Positions 17,873-27,650 of a stretch of 64,000 bases of DNA are shown here, one piece after another (the stretch's first letter is position 1; each line of letters starts with the position of its first letter). The position numbers were made by a program, and so were the translations under genes. The notes beneath the pieces are model-generated. The model was not told where the DNA came from, did not search any database, and saw only the letters and a list, made by a program, of their open reading frames with translations. Location: the NCBI RefSeq assembly GCF_000379965.1, contig NZ_KB904328.1, positions 496,001 to 560,000 on the forward strand. The letters are read 5' to 3'. This DNA comes from Hoylesella nanceiensis DSM 19126 = JCM 15639 (GTDB taxonomy: Bacteria; Bacteroidota; Bacteroidia; Bacteroidales; Bacteroidaceae).

Positions 17873-19177
17873 ATGAGAACAAGACGTATGGCACATTTAA
17901 TGGCTCTTTTGGCCATTAGCACCACTATTAGTGCTCAGAATGTAACTACCGACAGTGTAGCACAACCAGAAAAGAAATCAAGACTCACGCTTGGTGGATA
18001 TGGAGAAGCGGCTTTTAGCCGTCATTTTTACAGCGATAACCAATATCGTTACTCACGAAAAGATGCTCATAAGAATGCTCCAAGCAATGGACGTTTCGAC
18101 ATTCCGCATGCCGTTATCTATCTTGGTTACGACTTTGGAAAGGGCTGGAGCATGGGAACAGAAATCGAATTCGAACACACAGGCACTGGTTCTGCCATTG
18201 AAATAGAAACAGACGAGGGTGGAGAATACGAGCACGAAATTGAAAAAGGCGGTGAAGTTGAATTAGAACAGTTTTGGATTCAAAAGACATTCCGTCCTTG
18301 GGCTAACCTTAGAATCGGTCATATTATTGTTCCAGTAGGCCTAAATAACTCGCATCACGAGCCCCTTAACTTCTTTACAGTGTATCGTCCTGAAGGCGAA
18401 AGCACCATACTTCCAAGCACATGGCACGACACTGGCTTTAGCTTTTGGGGTAAAGTGAAGAACTGGAAGTATGAAGTTCAGATGATTGCAGGCCTCAATG
18501 CTCTTCAATTCTCACGCAACAAATGGGCGCATAACGCTGCAGGTTCGGCCTTTGAGTTTAAACCTGCCAACAAATATGGATTCGCATTGCGACTCGATAA
18601 CTATTCTATCGATGGATTAAGACTTGGTTTAAGCGGTTATTATGGATTGGCAATGCACAACACTTATCCTAATGAAATGGAAGGAAAGGGTAAGATTAAC
18701 GACAAAGTGCGTGGTAATGTGTTTATTGGTTCGATAGACTTTACCTATAAAAAATACAACTGGATTGTGCGAGGTCAAGCCGATTATGGAACCTTGAGCG
18801 GTGCAAGTGTTATCAGTAACATCAAAGCTAACACCCAAAAGCAATCTCCTTTCGATAAAACAGCAGTGGGAAAAGCCGCAACAGCCATTGGTATTGAAGC
18901 AGGATACGATGTCTTTTCTCAGATAGCTAAAATGAAAGCCGACAATCAAAAGCTATATATTTTTGGACGATACGACTTCTACGACTCTTATATTCACGAT
19001 AAAAGCCAAAGCAATTACGATTATACCCGAGTTCGAAAAATCACCTTTGGCTTGAATTATTTACCCATTCCACAAGTGGTTCTCAAAGCTAATTTCGCCG
19101 AACGACTATTCCTTGGCAAGTATAATAACGAGCCAAGTATCAACATAGGCATTGCTTATCAAGGCTTCTTCCTTTAA
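17873..19177 (+). CDS. Outer-membrane porin of the iron/imelysin operon
   Basis: 434 residues from the ATG at 17873. Signal peptide MRTRRMAHLMALLAISTTISAQ, then LGGYGEAAFSRHFYSD and many alternating aromatic strands to a C-terminal IGIAYQGFFL ending in Phe-Leu, typical of a beta barrel. It resembles phosphate-selective porin O/P-like barrels. A region rich in Glu and His (about residues 105-160, with EIETDEGGEYEHEIEKGGEVE) could face metal ions. The position ahead of imelysin and di-heme genes suggests a role in passing or sensing iron or haem; that is inference. Confidence 0.75.
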   Translation: MRTRRMAHLMALLAISTTISAQNVTTDSVAQPEKKSRLTLGGYGEAAFSRHFYSDNQYRYSRKDAHKNAPSNGRFDIPHAVIYLGYDFGKGWSMGTEIEFEHTGTGSAIEIETDEGGEYEHEIEKGGEVELEQFWIQKTFRPWANLRIGHIIVPVGLNNSHHEPLNFFTVYRPEGESTILPSTWHDTGFSFWGKVKNWKYEVQMIAGLNALQFSRNKWAHNAAGSAFEFKPANKYGFALRLDNYSIDGLRLGLSGYYGLAMHNTYPNEMEGKGKINDKVRGNVFIGSIDFTYKKYNWIVRGQADYGTLSGASVISNIKANTQKQSPFDKTAVGKAATAIGIEAGYDVFSQIAKMKADNQKLYIFGRYDFYDSYIHDKSQSNYDYTRVRKITFGLNYLPIPQVVLKANFAERLFLGKYNNEPSINIGIAYQGFFL

Positions 19178-19233
19178 AGTAGTGTCGTGAAAAGAAACAA
19201 ATTGAAATTGAATCAAATAACTCTTTTAAGACA

Positions 19234-20553
19234 ATGAAAAAGATTTTCAAGTATGCATTGTTGCTTGCTATAGCAGGAACAATGAGTTTTAGCTTCAGTT
19301 CTTGTAGTGAAAGCGATCCTAATTCGCCCACTAACGAAACCACAGAGGTGAACTTAGAGAAAGTAACTCAGCAGTATGTTAACGACGTAGTGTTTGTAAC
19401 CTATTCTAAATTAGCCGACCAATCAGAGCAATTGTTCAATAAGTTAGAAGCTTTAAGAGCCAAACTTAACGCAGGACAAGCCGTTAATCAGTCTGAAATT
19501 GATGCCCTTTGTGATAACTATAAAGAGGCAAGAAAGATATGGGAAGCAAGCGAAGCGTTCCTCTATGGTGCTGCAGATGAGAAGAATATCGACCCACATA
19601 TCGACACATGGCCATTGGATGTGGAAACCTTAGCCAAAGACTTAGAGAAAGATGAGAAGATCAATAAGTTGAATAAAACTTATGATTTAGTAACCGTTCG
19701 CAAAGAGATTACCGATAAAAACCTTGGTTTCCACGGAATAGAATTTGTGCTTTTCCGCAACGGAAAGAATCGTCCTGCATCGTTCTTCAATAACAACACC
19801 ACCGAAGATTACGAGTTCTTTACAGGCAAGAACGTAACAGCTAAAGAAGAAGTGATTTATGCTTACAACGTAGCAGGTGACCTTCGAGACAAATGTTATC
19901 AGTTAGAAGTGGCGTGGTTAGGCGATAAAGCGAAGTCAGAACACATTGCTCGCATCAATGAATGTGCGAAGTTGATGGACGATTTCGGCACACGTACAGC
20001 CAAAGGACTATTCTATGGCCAAGATCTTTTATTGGCTGGAAGCAAGGATAGTCAACATGCTACATGGCAAAAGGTGATGGAAACGATCCTAGAAAAGGGC
20101 TGTTCAAACATCTGTGGCGAAGTTGCTGACCAAAAAATGGGTCAAGCTTACAGAGCAATTGATACCAATGGAACATCAACTCACAAAGATGAAGACACCG
20201 GAGAAGATGTTAATGACCGTGCAGATTGGATCGAATCGCCTTATAGCTACAATTCTTTCACCGACTTCTACGACAACATTATGAGTATTCAAAACAGTCT
20301 TTATGGTAATTATTACAAAGAAACTGCAGAGAAATACTCAATTATGAACTGGCTAACACTGCACAATGCCGACATGGCTAAACAGCTTCAAACTAAGCTA
20401 AGTGCTGCTCTTTCTGCCTTAGACGCTTGCAAGAAGAGTGGAAAAGCATTTGTTCAAGACCCTCACTCACACTATGTTAAAGAGGCAATGGATAAAGTTA
20501 GCGAGTTAGATGATTATCTTGGAGAGGTAAAAGACTGGATTCTTAAGAACTAA
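19234..20553 (+). CDS. Imelysin family lipoprotein (IrpA/EfeO-like)
   Basis: 439 residues with a lipoprotein signal (MSFSFSSCSESD, Cys at about 24) and a helical imelysin domain bearing the hallmark GxHxxE motif as GFHGIE (about 165-170). Proteins of this family are implicated in iron uptake and show no peptidase activity in the best-studied members. It follows the porin gene after 56 nt and precedes the di-heme gene after 93 nt. A CTATTGTG/CACAATAG stem in the latter gap may modulate expression. Confidence 0.88.
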   Translation: MKKIFKYALLLAIAGTMSFSFSSCSESDPNSPTNETTEVNLEKVTQQYVNDVVFVTYSKLADQSEQLFNKLEALRAKLNAGQAVNQSEIDALCDNYKEARKIWEASEAFLYGAADEKNIDPHIDTWPLDVETLAKDLEKDEKINKLNKTYDLVTVRKEITDKNLGFHGIEFVLFRNGKNRPASFFNNNTTEDYEFFTGKNVTAKEEVIYAYNVAGDLRDKCYQLEVAWLGDKAKSEHIARINECAKLMDDFGTRTAKGLFYGQDLLLAGSKDSQHATWQKVMETILEKGCSNICGEVADQKMGQAYRAIDTNGTSTHKDEDTGEDVNDRADWIESPYSYNSFTDFYDNIMSIQNSLYGNYYKETAEKYSIMNWLTLHNADMAKQLQTKLSAALSALDACKKSGKAFVQDPHSHYVKEAMDKVSELDDYLGEVKDWILKN

Positions 20554-20646
20554 TAGAATAGTAAGAGCTTTTTAATTGACTATTGTGTCGATGAGAAATA
20601 AATACTTGTCGGCACAATAGCCTTATTCAAAATAACACATTACATT

Positions 20647-22356
20647 ATGAATAAGAAACAAATAAGCGCCCTACTTCTTGGCATGAGCCTTAGCACTTCG
20701 ATGCTCATCTCATGTAGTGAAGATGCGCCTTCGGTTGAGAATGAACCCAAACAGGTTAACGATTATGCCTATGTAGGAAAGCAAGTGGGAAACTTTTCGG
20801 CTGATGAATGGTTGCCAGGAGGTGAACTTGGAACCACAATGAGCACCGAATACGAATTAGAAACACCAGCTATTGAAAAGTCAGACCTATCGAATGCATT
20901 TTTAGTTGGTGAGGCAATGTTCGAACATGACTTTATGGGTAACAGCTCAAATCCCATCTTTGGCGGTTTAGGTCCAGCCTATGTACGTTCGTCTTGCATA
21001 CGATGTCACCCCAATTATGGACACGGACGCCGTGTAACAAGATTCGATTCAGATTTCAGAGGCAATGGTTATCTGCTCGTAGTGTACCATCCTGTAGACG
21101 GAAAGAATAGCAACGACGGTCCATTTGTTAGCGAACTAACAGGTATGCCACAAACAAAAGCCTCGTCACCATTCCTTCCTCCGGTTGATGAAAGAGGCAT
21201 AAACATAGCTTGGCACAATGTAACTGAGATGGAAAGTGGCCTTCCTTTGCGCTTTCCCGATGGCGAATCGTATGAGTTAATCTATCCTGAAATAACGATA
21301 AACGATAACGCTTTCAACACAGATCCAAAGCCTTCGAATATCGCAGTGCGCTTAGAAAGCACCATTGGACTATACGGAACGGGCTTATTAGACGCCATTA
21401 CAGAAACCGATATGCTTGAACAACACCGCAAAGAAGCTAAGTATGTTGAGCTAAACCCAGCGATGTGGGACAAGACAAACAACTATTGGGCAGGCGATAA
21501 AACCCTTAATAAGAGCAATGGAGCATGGTATAGATTGGCTGATGGCACCATGAAAATACGCAAGTTCACATACGGAATGACCAGAGCATCATTGCAAGAC
21601 GGACCTGGAGCCAATGCAATGTGGAACATAACCAACGTTAGTCGTAGCGATCGTCCATTCCTCTACACCACCAGTGCGTGGGCTAATGCCATGTCGAAGA
21701 ATAGCGATGTGATTGCAGCTATTAAGAAAAACCCTTCTTCTCCCTATTATGCTGACGGCACAGAGAGCGGTATTTCTGAAGCAGTGAAAACATTGTTAGA
21801 CCCCAAAACCAACCAATTTACCAACTCGGTGCATCGTTTCAAACCCGAAATGACCGACAATAACTTCTGGCAATTTATGGTTTGGCATCGTGGTTTGGCT
21901 GTTCCAAGAGCACGAGACCTTAACAATAAAGACGTGCAACAAGGCAAAAAGCTATTTATGGAGATGGGTTGTGCCACCTGTCACCGCCCTAAATGGGTTA
22001 CAGGAGACGACAAATATTGGGCACCAGCATATATTGTGAACAACAATTTGAGCCTACCCACCTACCCAAAACAAACCATCTATCCTTATACCGATATGGT
22101 TCAGCACCGCTTGTTTATGAAAAACGATATTCATAATTCATGGTGTCGCACCACACCTTTATGGGGAAGAGGATTAAGTGGCAAGAATACTGGAGCTGAA
22201 GATCGCCTTCACGACTGCCGTGCTCGCAACGAAATAGAAGCTATTATGTGGCATGCTTATAGCAAAAACAGCGATGCTTATCGCTCAGCAGAGAAGTTCT
22301 ACCACCTCAAAAAGAAAGATCGTGATGCCGTGGTAAAATTCTTACGCTCAATATAA
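20647..22356 (+). CDS. Di-heme oxidoreductase-like lipoprotein (DUF1111)
   Basis: 569 residues with a lipobox (SMLISCSED) and two CxxCH haem-attachment sites: CIRCH at about 117 and CATCH at about 438. It belongs to the cytochrome-c-peroxidase-related DUF1111 family often encoded with imelysins in iron-regulated operons. It probably acts on the periplasmic side, in redox handling of iron during uptake; the reaction is unproven. Haem attachment needs a cytochrome c maturation system, and a ResB-CcsA fusion is encoded next. A 22-bp array begins 18 nt after its stop. Confidence 0.88.
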   Translation: MNKKQISALLLGMSLSTSMLISCSEDAPSVENEPKQVNDYAYVGKQVGNFSADEWLPGGELGTTMSTEYELETPAIEKSDLSNAFLVGEAMFEHDFMGNSSNPIFGGLGPAYVRSSCIRCHPNYGHGRRVTRFDSDFRGNGYLLVVYHPVDGKNSNDGPFVSELTGMPQTKASSPFLPPVDERGINIAWHNVTEMESGLPLRFPDGESYELIYPEITINDNAFNTDPKPSNIAVRLESTIGLYGTGLLDAITETDMLEQHRKEAKYVELNPAMWDKTNNYWAGDKTLNKSNGAWYRLADGTMKIRKFTYGMTRASLQDGPGANAMWNITNVSRSDRPFLYTTSAWANAMSKNSDVIAAIKKNPSSPYYADGTESGISEAVKTLLDPKTNQFTNSVHRFKPEMTDNNFWQFMVWHRGLAVPRARDLNNKDVQQGKKLFMEMGCATCHRPKWVTGDDKYWAPAYIVNNNLSLPTYPKQTIYPYTDMVQHRLFMKNDIHNSWCRTTPLWGRGLSGKNTGAEDRLHDCRARNEIEAIMWHAYSKNSDAYRSAEKFYHLKKKDRDAVVKFLRSI

Positions 22357-22374
22357 GCCTATCCACTGCGCTCG

Positions 22375-22462
22375 AAAAGCAGTGCTATTGCGTTATAAAA
22401 GCAATGACATTGCAGACTAAAAGCATTGTTATTGAAGGCTAATAGCAATCCTTTTATTTCGC
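22375..22462 (+). repeat. 22-bp repeat array E (four units)
   Basis: Units at 22375, 22397, 22419 and 22441, starting aaaagcagtgctattgc, aaaagcaatgacattgc, aaaagcattgttattg and aatagcaatcctttt. It lies within the operon gap between the di-heme gene and ccsA. Confidence 0.85.
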
Positions 22463-22488
22463 AAGATAGATTTTGCCCTAAAACAATA

Positions 22489-22550
22489 CAAGACAGATAG
22501 ACCAGAAAGAGCGAAACACTTTGCTTTTGAAAGTCTATCTCTCTTGTTTT
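22489..22550 (+). terminator. Long hairpin with T-rich tail between the di-heme gene and ccsA
   Basis: Arms CAAGACAGATAGAC (22489-22502) and GTCTATCTCTCTTG (22533-22546) pair with one mismatch and extend inward less regularly; TTTTCTTT follows. It would act as a terminator or attenuator, so ccsA may be expressed partly on its own. The AGATAGAC arm sequence resembles the hairpin at 5882-5977. Confidence 0.6.
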
Positions 22551-22603
22551 CTTTAACGAGATTTTCTTAGATAGAAAACGCAATCAGTAGATCCAAAAAC
22601 ATT

Positions 22604-24856
22604 ATGATGAAGATATTCTTTCTTTTCCTTTATGCACTTGTTATTGTGATAATGGGTGCAGCAACCATCATCGAAAAATATAACGGCACCGACTTTGTGT
22701 CGCAACACATCTACACCAGTTGGTGGTTCATTGCGCTTTGGGCAGTGTTAGGCGTGTTGAGTGGCGTGGCATTGGTGAAGAATAAAAGAAAGAATGTAGT
22801 GATTATGACACTCCATGGCTCGTTTCTTGTCATTCTTTTAGGGGCATTTATAACCCATTGTTTTGCTCAAAAAGGAGTGATTTATTTAGAGAAAGGCAAG
22901 GCAACGAATGTGTTTGAGAGTGTAAACAACCATCAAGAGCAACAGAAATGCGTGTTGCCTTTTTATATTACGCTGAATAAATTTGAGACAAGTTTTCACG
23001 AAGGAACCGACTCAGAGAACGATTATACATCGTATATCACCATTACCGATGGAGATAAAACGCAGTCGATGCAAGTGTCGATGAACCATATTGCGCAATA
23101 TAAGGGCGTGCGTTTGTATCAAACAGGATATAGCGAGGTGAGCAATGCCTCTGCTTTAACGGTGAATAGTGACCCCTATGGCATTGCTATTACTTATGTG
23201 GGCTATGGCATTTTGTTTGTTTCGCTCATTGCAATGCTCGTTCGTCGCAACGGAATGTTTCGTGCTTTACTTCGTAATCCGCTCTTAAAAAAGAATCTCT
23301 TTGTGTTCTTTCTGCTCCTCTGCCCTACTCTTTCGCTCAGCACCAAGGCGCAAAACACCATTCCAAAAGATTGTGCAAAGCAGTTAGGCGAGGTGTTGGT
23401 GTTGTATAATGGTAGAATATGTCCATTGCAGACACTTGCACTCGATCTCACAAAAAAGGTGTATGGGGCACGCTCTTATCATGGTCTTACGGCAGAACAG
23501 GTGCTTGCTGGCCTGATATTTTATGACGAAAAGTGGCGTGGTGAGCCTTTTATTCACGTCAAAAAACAAGAGATTCGCACCAAATTCTTTTTGCCCGAAT
23601 ATTGCACCATGAACGAGTTTTTTAACTATGATCAAGGTGGTTATATCTTAGGTCCTTATCTTCAACCCGACGATGGCACCCGAAAAGATGCCCTACATCA
23701 GCAAATTAATGATGTAGATGAAAAGATTATGCTGGTGATGCAGGTGCGACAAGGCAACCTGTTAAAGGTGTTTCCCGTGTCAATGAACGGCAAAATAAAG
23801 TGGTTTTCGCCTACCGAAGAACTGCCCAAAAGTCTCTCTCCTAATGTAAAAGAATATATCTCGCAAGCGTTTGACTTGCTCTTTCAATATACAAAAGAAA
23901 GCAACTGGGGTGCTTTTCGCCACGAATTGAATAAAATGATGGCTTTTCAACGCACGCAAGCAGCTCGTGTTTTGCCCACAGATACAGCCATCGAGGCAGA
24001 GAAAATATACAATATGGTGCCCTTTGCAACCATTCTTTTTATGGTGAACCTAACACTGGGCTTGTGCGCTTTGGCTCTACTCATTGTGCGACTCACCAAA
24101 AACTATTCGTTAAAAGAATTGCCACGCGGTTTTAAAGTGGTGGATAGTGCGCTATCGGTGTTGCTCTTTTTGTCGTTCTTGGCATTGACCTTGTGTTTAA
24201 CTTTGCGCTGGATTGTGAGCGGAACAGTGCCTATGAGCAACGGATATGAAACGATGTTGATAGTGGCTTGGTTTGTGATGTTGGTGGCATTGATTACTTA
24301 TCGCAAAGTGAATATCGTGAAGATGTTTGCCTTTTTGTTGTCGGGTTTCTTCTTGTTAGTGAGTCACATCGCCCAAATGGACCCACAAATCACTCATGTT
24401 ATGCCTGTGCTCAATTCGCCATTGTTGGCCATTCACGTTAGTATTATCATGATGGGTTATGCTCTTCTCGCCTTTACTTTTGTTTGTTCGCTCACTTCTT
24501 TGGTCTTATATCTGCTTCATCGCCAGTCGACCGACGTGCAACAGCAAAACATTAAGGCTTTGCAAATGTTGTCGATGCTATTCCTTTTGCCTGCATTGGT
24601 GGCGCTTTGCTATGGCATTTTTATTGGAGCTATATGGGCAAACATATCTTGGGGGCAGTATTGGAGCTGGGATCCAAAAGAAACTTGGGCGCTTATTACG
24701 CTCATGGTCTATGCTGTTCCTGTGCATTTCTTCTATTCAAAGCATCAGCATGCGCCTCTCTTCTATCACATCTACATGCTTTTGGCCTTCTCAACTGTGC
24801 TGATGACCTACTTTGGAGTGAACTATTTTCTTGGTGGTATGCATAGCTATGCTTAG
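22604..24856 (+). CDS. Cytochrome c biogenesis ResB-CcsA fusion protein
   Basis: 750 residues. The N-terminal ResB-like part (about 1-225) has membrane helices and an exported loop. A periplasmic insert follows (about 240-465), then a CcsA/CcmC-type multi-helix domain with the tryptophan-rich haem-handling motif WGQYWSWDPKETWALIT (about 685) and flanking His residues. System II machinery transports haem and ligates it to CxxCH motifs outside the cytoplasm. The adjacent DUF1111 protein is the obvious client. The single-polypeptide fusion is known from Bacteroidetes and epsilonproteobacteria. Confidence 0.9.
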   Translation: MMKIFFLFLYALVIVIMGAATIIEKYNGTDFVSQHIYTSWWFIALWAVLGVLSGVALVKNKRKNVVIMTLHGSFLVILLGAFITHCFAQKGVIYLEKGKATNVFESVNNHQEQQKCVLPFYITLNKFETSFHEGTDSENDYTSYITITDGDKTQSMQVSMNHIAQYKGVRLYQTGYSEVSNASALTVNSDPYGIAITYVGYGILFVSLIAMLVRRNGMFRALLRNPLLKKNLFVFFLLLCPTLSLSTKAQNTIPKDCAKQLGEVLVLYNGRICPLQTLALDLTKKVYGARSYHGLTAEQVLAGLIFYDEKWRGEPFIHVKKQEIRTKFFLPEYCTMNEFFNYDQGGYILGPYLQPDDGTRKDALHQQINDVDEKIMLVMQVRQGNLLKVFPVSMNGKIKWFSPTEELPKSLSPNVKEYISQAFDLLFQYTKESNWGAFRHELNKMMAFQRTQAARVLPTDTAIEAEKIYNMVPFATILFMVNLTLGLCALALLIVRLTKNYSLKELPRGFKVVDSALSVLLFLSFLALTLCLTLRWIVSGTVPMSNGYETMLIVAWFVMLVALITYRKVNIVKMFAFLLSGFFLLVSHIAQMDPQITHVMPVLNSPLLAIHVSIIMMGYALLAFTFVCSLTSLVLYLLHRQSTDVQQQNIKALQMLSMLFLLPALVALCYGIFIGAIWANISWGQYWSWDPKETWALITLMVYAVPVHFFYSKHQHAPLFYHIYMLLAFSTVLMTYFGVNYFLGGMHSYA

Positions 24857-24896
24857 CAAATGGATAGAAAAAGACTTGCTTTGAGCATAAAAGCAC

Positions 24897-24904
24897 TATC
24901 TTTG
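24897..24904 (+). promoter_or_regulatory. Promoter -7 element of the carboxylesterase gene
   Basis: TATCTTTG with a TTG 18 nt upstream, 38 nt before the ATG at 24943. Confidence 0.55.
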
Positions 24905-24942
24905 TAGAGTCAAAAACAATTTTAAAGAGATATAAGATAGAC

Positions 24943-26559
24943 ATGAAGAAGACATTTTTAATGTTGCTATTCGCCCTTGTTGGTGTTTCGGTGAAAGCGC
25001 AGTTAGGCACCATTGTGTCGTACAAAGACGGACAAGTGGAAGGTATAGACTCTTCGGGAGTAAAGGTATTTCGAGGCGTTCCCTTTGCTCAACCACCCGT
25101 AGGACAGCTCCGTTGGAAAGCACCTCAGCCCGTTATTCCTTGGAAAGGTGTGCTCAATGCAAAGCAGTTTGCACCCGATCCGATGCAACACAATGCCTAT
25201 GGAGATATTGTTTTTAATGGACCTAAGCAAAGTGAAGATTGCTTATACTTGAATATATGGACTCCTGCGAAGACAAAGAAGGACAAATTGCCTGTGTTGA
25301 TCTATTTCAATGGTGGCGGATTGGTGTGTGGAAGTGGATCGGAAGCACGCTATCAAGGTTTAACTTTGGCTCGTAGAGGCGGTATAATCGTTGTTACTGC
25401 CAACTATCGTGAAGGCATATTTGGATTCTTTTCGCATCCACTCTTAACCCAAGAGGGCAACTGCAATGGTAATCAAGGATGGTTAGACCAAGCCGAAGCC
25501 ATTAAGTGGGTGCATCAAAATATTAGTGCTTTTGGCGGTGATCCTAACAAAATAACTATCAATGGCGAATCAGCCGGGGCGCAATCGGTGTGCGCTCAAA
25601 CGGTATCTCCAATAGCAAAACATCTCATTGCGGGCTATATGTGCTCGAGTGGGGCTATTGTTTCGAACGCAACTCCTGTGACTTTAAAAGAAAGTGAGCG
25701 TTTGGGTGAAGAGTGGACTCGCAAGAATAGCTTGACAAGTCTTGAACAAATGAGAGCGCTTTCTGCACAACAATTAGAGCAATTGAACGACGGACGCTTT
25801 GGAGAACCTACCAAATGTATTGATGGTATCTTCTTAACTGAAGACCCAAACGTCACTATTCAAAAGGGAAAACAAGCACAGGTGCCTGCTCTTCTTGGTC
25901 ATAATAATGCCGAGTTAACCATCTCTGCCTTCAATGGAGGAAAGGTTCCAACACTCGAAAACGTTGCTCCTTTTGTGCAACATTATTTTGGTGTGGACGC
26001 AAGTAAGGTCTATCCTCTTTACAATATCTATTCGGATGCAGACCTTCAAGGCCTTGCTGGGTACGAATTAGGTGGCGATTGCTTTATATCTTATGCCACA
26101 TGGAAGTGGACAGACATGGTTGCTGGCTCGTCTAAGAAGTCGGTTTACCGATATGTTTATTGTCACCCACGTCCTAATATGATTTTAAAAGGCAAAGCAC
26201 CAGGTCTTGCTGGGGGCACAGTTGACGTGAAAGAAGAAGACAAACCCAAAGCAATAGCACCTGGAGCGATACACTCTGCGGACATAGAATATGCGATGGG
26301 AAACCTCTCTACCAATACTTCTTTTCCCTGGAGTGCTAAAGATTATGCTGTATCGGAAATCTTTCAACAAATCTATATCAACTTTGTTAAATATGGAAAC
26401 CCAAATGGTTTGGGCGTTCCTACATGGCAACCATATTCTAAAAACGATGAGGCTCCTGCTGTGATGTATATCGATTTGAAAACGGAACAACGCAAAGACA
26501 AGGCGGTGATGCATCGATATAGAACGATTGATCAATATATTTTGAAGAAAATGAAATAG
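24943..26559 (+). CDS. Secreted type-B carboxylesterase
   Basis: 538 residues with a signal peptide (MLLFALVGVSVKAQ). Alpha/beta-hydrolase of the carboxylesterase B family: EDCLYLNIW signature (about 93), oxyanion segment FNGGGLVCGS, nucleophile elbow GESAGAQS (Ser about 208), and a C-terminal His near AIHSADIEY. It hydrolyses ester bonds of an unknown exported substrate; periplasmic or secreted. It has its own promoter and stands as a single gene after ccsA. Confidence 0.88.
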   Translation: MKKTFLMLLFALVGVSVKAQLGTIVSYKDGQVEGIDSSGVKVFRGVPFAQPPVGQLRWKAPQPVIPWKGVLNAKQFAPDPMQHNAYGDIVFNGPKQSEDCLYLNIWTPAKTKKDKLPVLIYFNGGGLVCGSGSEARYQGLTLARRGGIIVVTANYREGIFGFFSHPLLTQEGNCNGNQGWLDQAEAIKWVHQNISAFGGDPNKITINGESAGAQSVCAQTVSPIAKHLIAGYMCSSGAIVSNATPVTLKESERLGEEWTRKNSLTSLEQMRALSAQQLEQLNDGRFGEPTKCIDGIFLTEDPNVTIQKGKQAQVPALLGHNNAELTISAFNGGKVPTLENVAPFVQHYFGVDASKVYPLYNIYSDADLQGLAGYELGGDCFISYATWKWTDMVAGSSKKSVYRYVYCHPRPNMILKGKAPGLAGGTVDVKEEDKPKAIAPGAIHSADIEYAMGNLSTNTSFPWSAKDYAVSEIFQQIYINFVKYGNPNGLGVPTWQPYSKNDEAPAVMYIDLKTEQRKDKAVMHRYRTIDQYILKKMK

Positions 26560-26814
26560 GTGTTTTATTGCTTTCTGATTGTTTTACGGGTGCATTTGCA
26601 TGGCTAAATAATAGGAAAGCATATCGAAAAAGCACTTGTTTGGGTGAATTTATAAAGAATAAAGGGCGAGAATGAGACGAAAGGTTTTGTTTTTGCCCTT
26701 TTATTTTGCGTCTGCGGGCAAATAAATAGTATTGCGAACGTTGGGTAGTTTGTGAACGTTTGAGGGCTGTAAGGGCGTTTATTGAGCTACACTTGAATTG
26801 CTTTCGAAGGTATA

Positions 26815-26855
26815 TAAAGAAAAACATGCAGATACAATCACTTGCATCTGCATGT
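26815..26855 (-). terminator. Intrinsic terminator reading leftward
   Basis: Perfect 10-bp inverted repeat ACATGCAGAT (26824-26833) / ATCTGCATGT (26846-26855). On the minus strand it is followed by TTTTCTTTATATA. The T tract exists only on the minus strand, so it ends a leftward transcript, although no ORF lies to its right on that strand. Confidence 0.6.
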
Positions 26856-27001
26856 CAAAGAATAATGTTAACGTATGTCTTCTATTACAAAATTGTTATA
26901 GATGACATAACGATTGTTACAAAATCTAATAACATAATCTTTACCTTAATCTATCAAAAACTACTAACCTAATGAAAACTTATTGTAAGTATTCTCACGA
27001 A
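26815..27001 (-). ncRNA. Candidate small RNA or tiny-peptide transcript
   Basis: A minus-strand -7 element TAACTTTG (27016-27009, the -33 side is weak) and the terminator at 26815-26855 bracket about 185 nt. The only open stretch is a 16-codon hydrophobic frame reading MLLDFVTIVMSSITIL (about 26940-26890). This could be a regulatory RNA, a type I toxin-like peptide, or neither. It lies in the 1.1 kb gene-poor gap before tRNA-Leu. Confidence 0.35.
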
Positions 27002-27019
27002 TACGATGCAAAGTTATGA

Positions 27020-27605
27020 ATAAAATTTGAATAAACATTCATGGAAAGTCGCTTTTTCGTCGTGTTTATATTATATTAACAAAAAGCAAATTGTTTTGAT
27101 ATTCCTATTTATTGTTGAATAATACCCTTGCTTTGGTGTGCTATGATACTTTCTTTTTCGCTGAAATTGTGGAGATGTGATGTGGCAAAAAGTGTGTGTA
27201 TTGGGGCAATGGCGAATGGAATAGCGGCTGAAAGACGTTGTGTTGTTGGCTCGATGTTGTCGCACTTTCTGCCTGTTGTCTATTGGTTGGGGTGTATAAT
27301 CATTCACTTTATTCACTTATTGCATTGTTCCTCGTCTGCTTTGTGTACATCTTTGGGATCGAAGGTGGGTGTAATATGTTTTTAATAGGTATATAAAAGG
27401 GAGAGTAGTTACTTTACTTAGATGAGGAACAGTGATATGGTATGTTTTAATAAGAATATAAAAGAAAAGGCAAAAGGCAGTTGTTGCACTTGCTTTGCGC
27501 CTTATAACGTTCGTCTTTTACCCCTTTTATTGAGTAAAAGTAATAGGTTTGCCCTCCCCTTCTTTAGTGTTCGAGACCGAGGTGCGATCAAAAAAAGCAA
27601 TAAAA
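27020..27605. other. Gene-poor region before tRNA-Leu
   Basis: ORFs of 81-111 codons exist on both strands but overlap one another, have biased compositions and lack recognisable domains. One of them runs through the tRNA gene. I see no supported gene here. Confidence 0.5.
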
Positions 27606-27608
27606 ATT

Positions 27609-27639
27609 TTGTTATATCACAGAAAATGTATTACCTTTG
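27609..27639 (+). promoter_or_regulatory. Promoter of tRNA-Leu
   Basis: TTG (27609-27611), 20-nt spacer, TACCTTTG (27632-27639), 11 nt before the tRNA 5' end. This supplies a reference promoter for the organism. Confidence 0.75.
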
Positions 27640-27650
27640 CAACGCATTAA

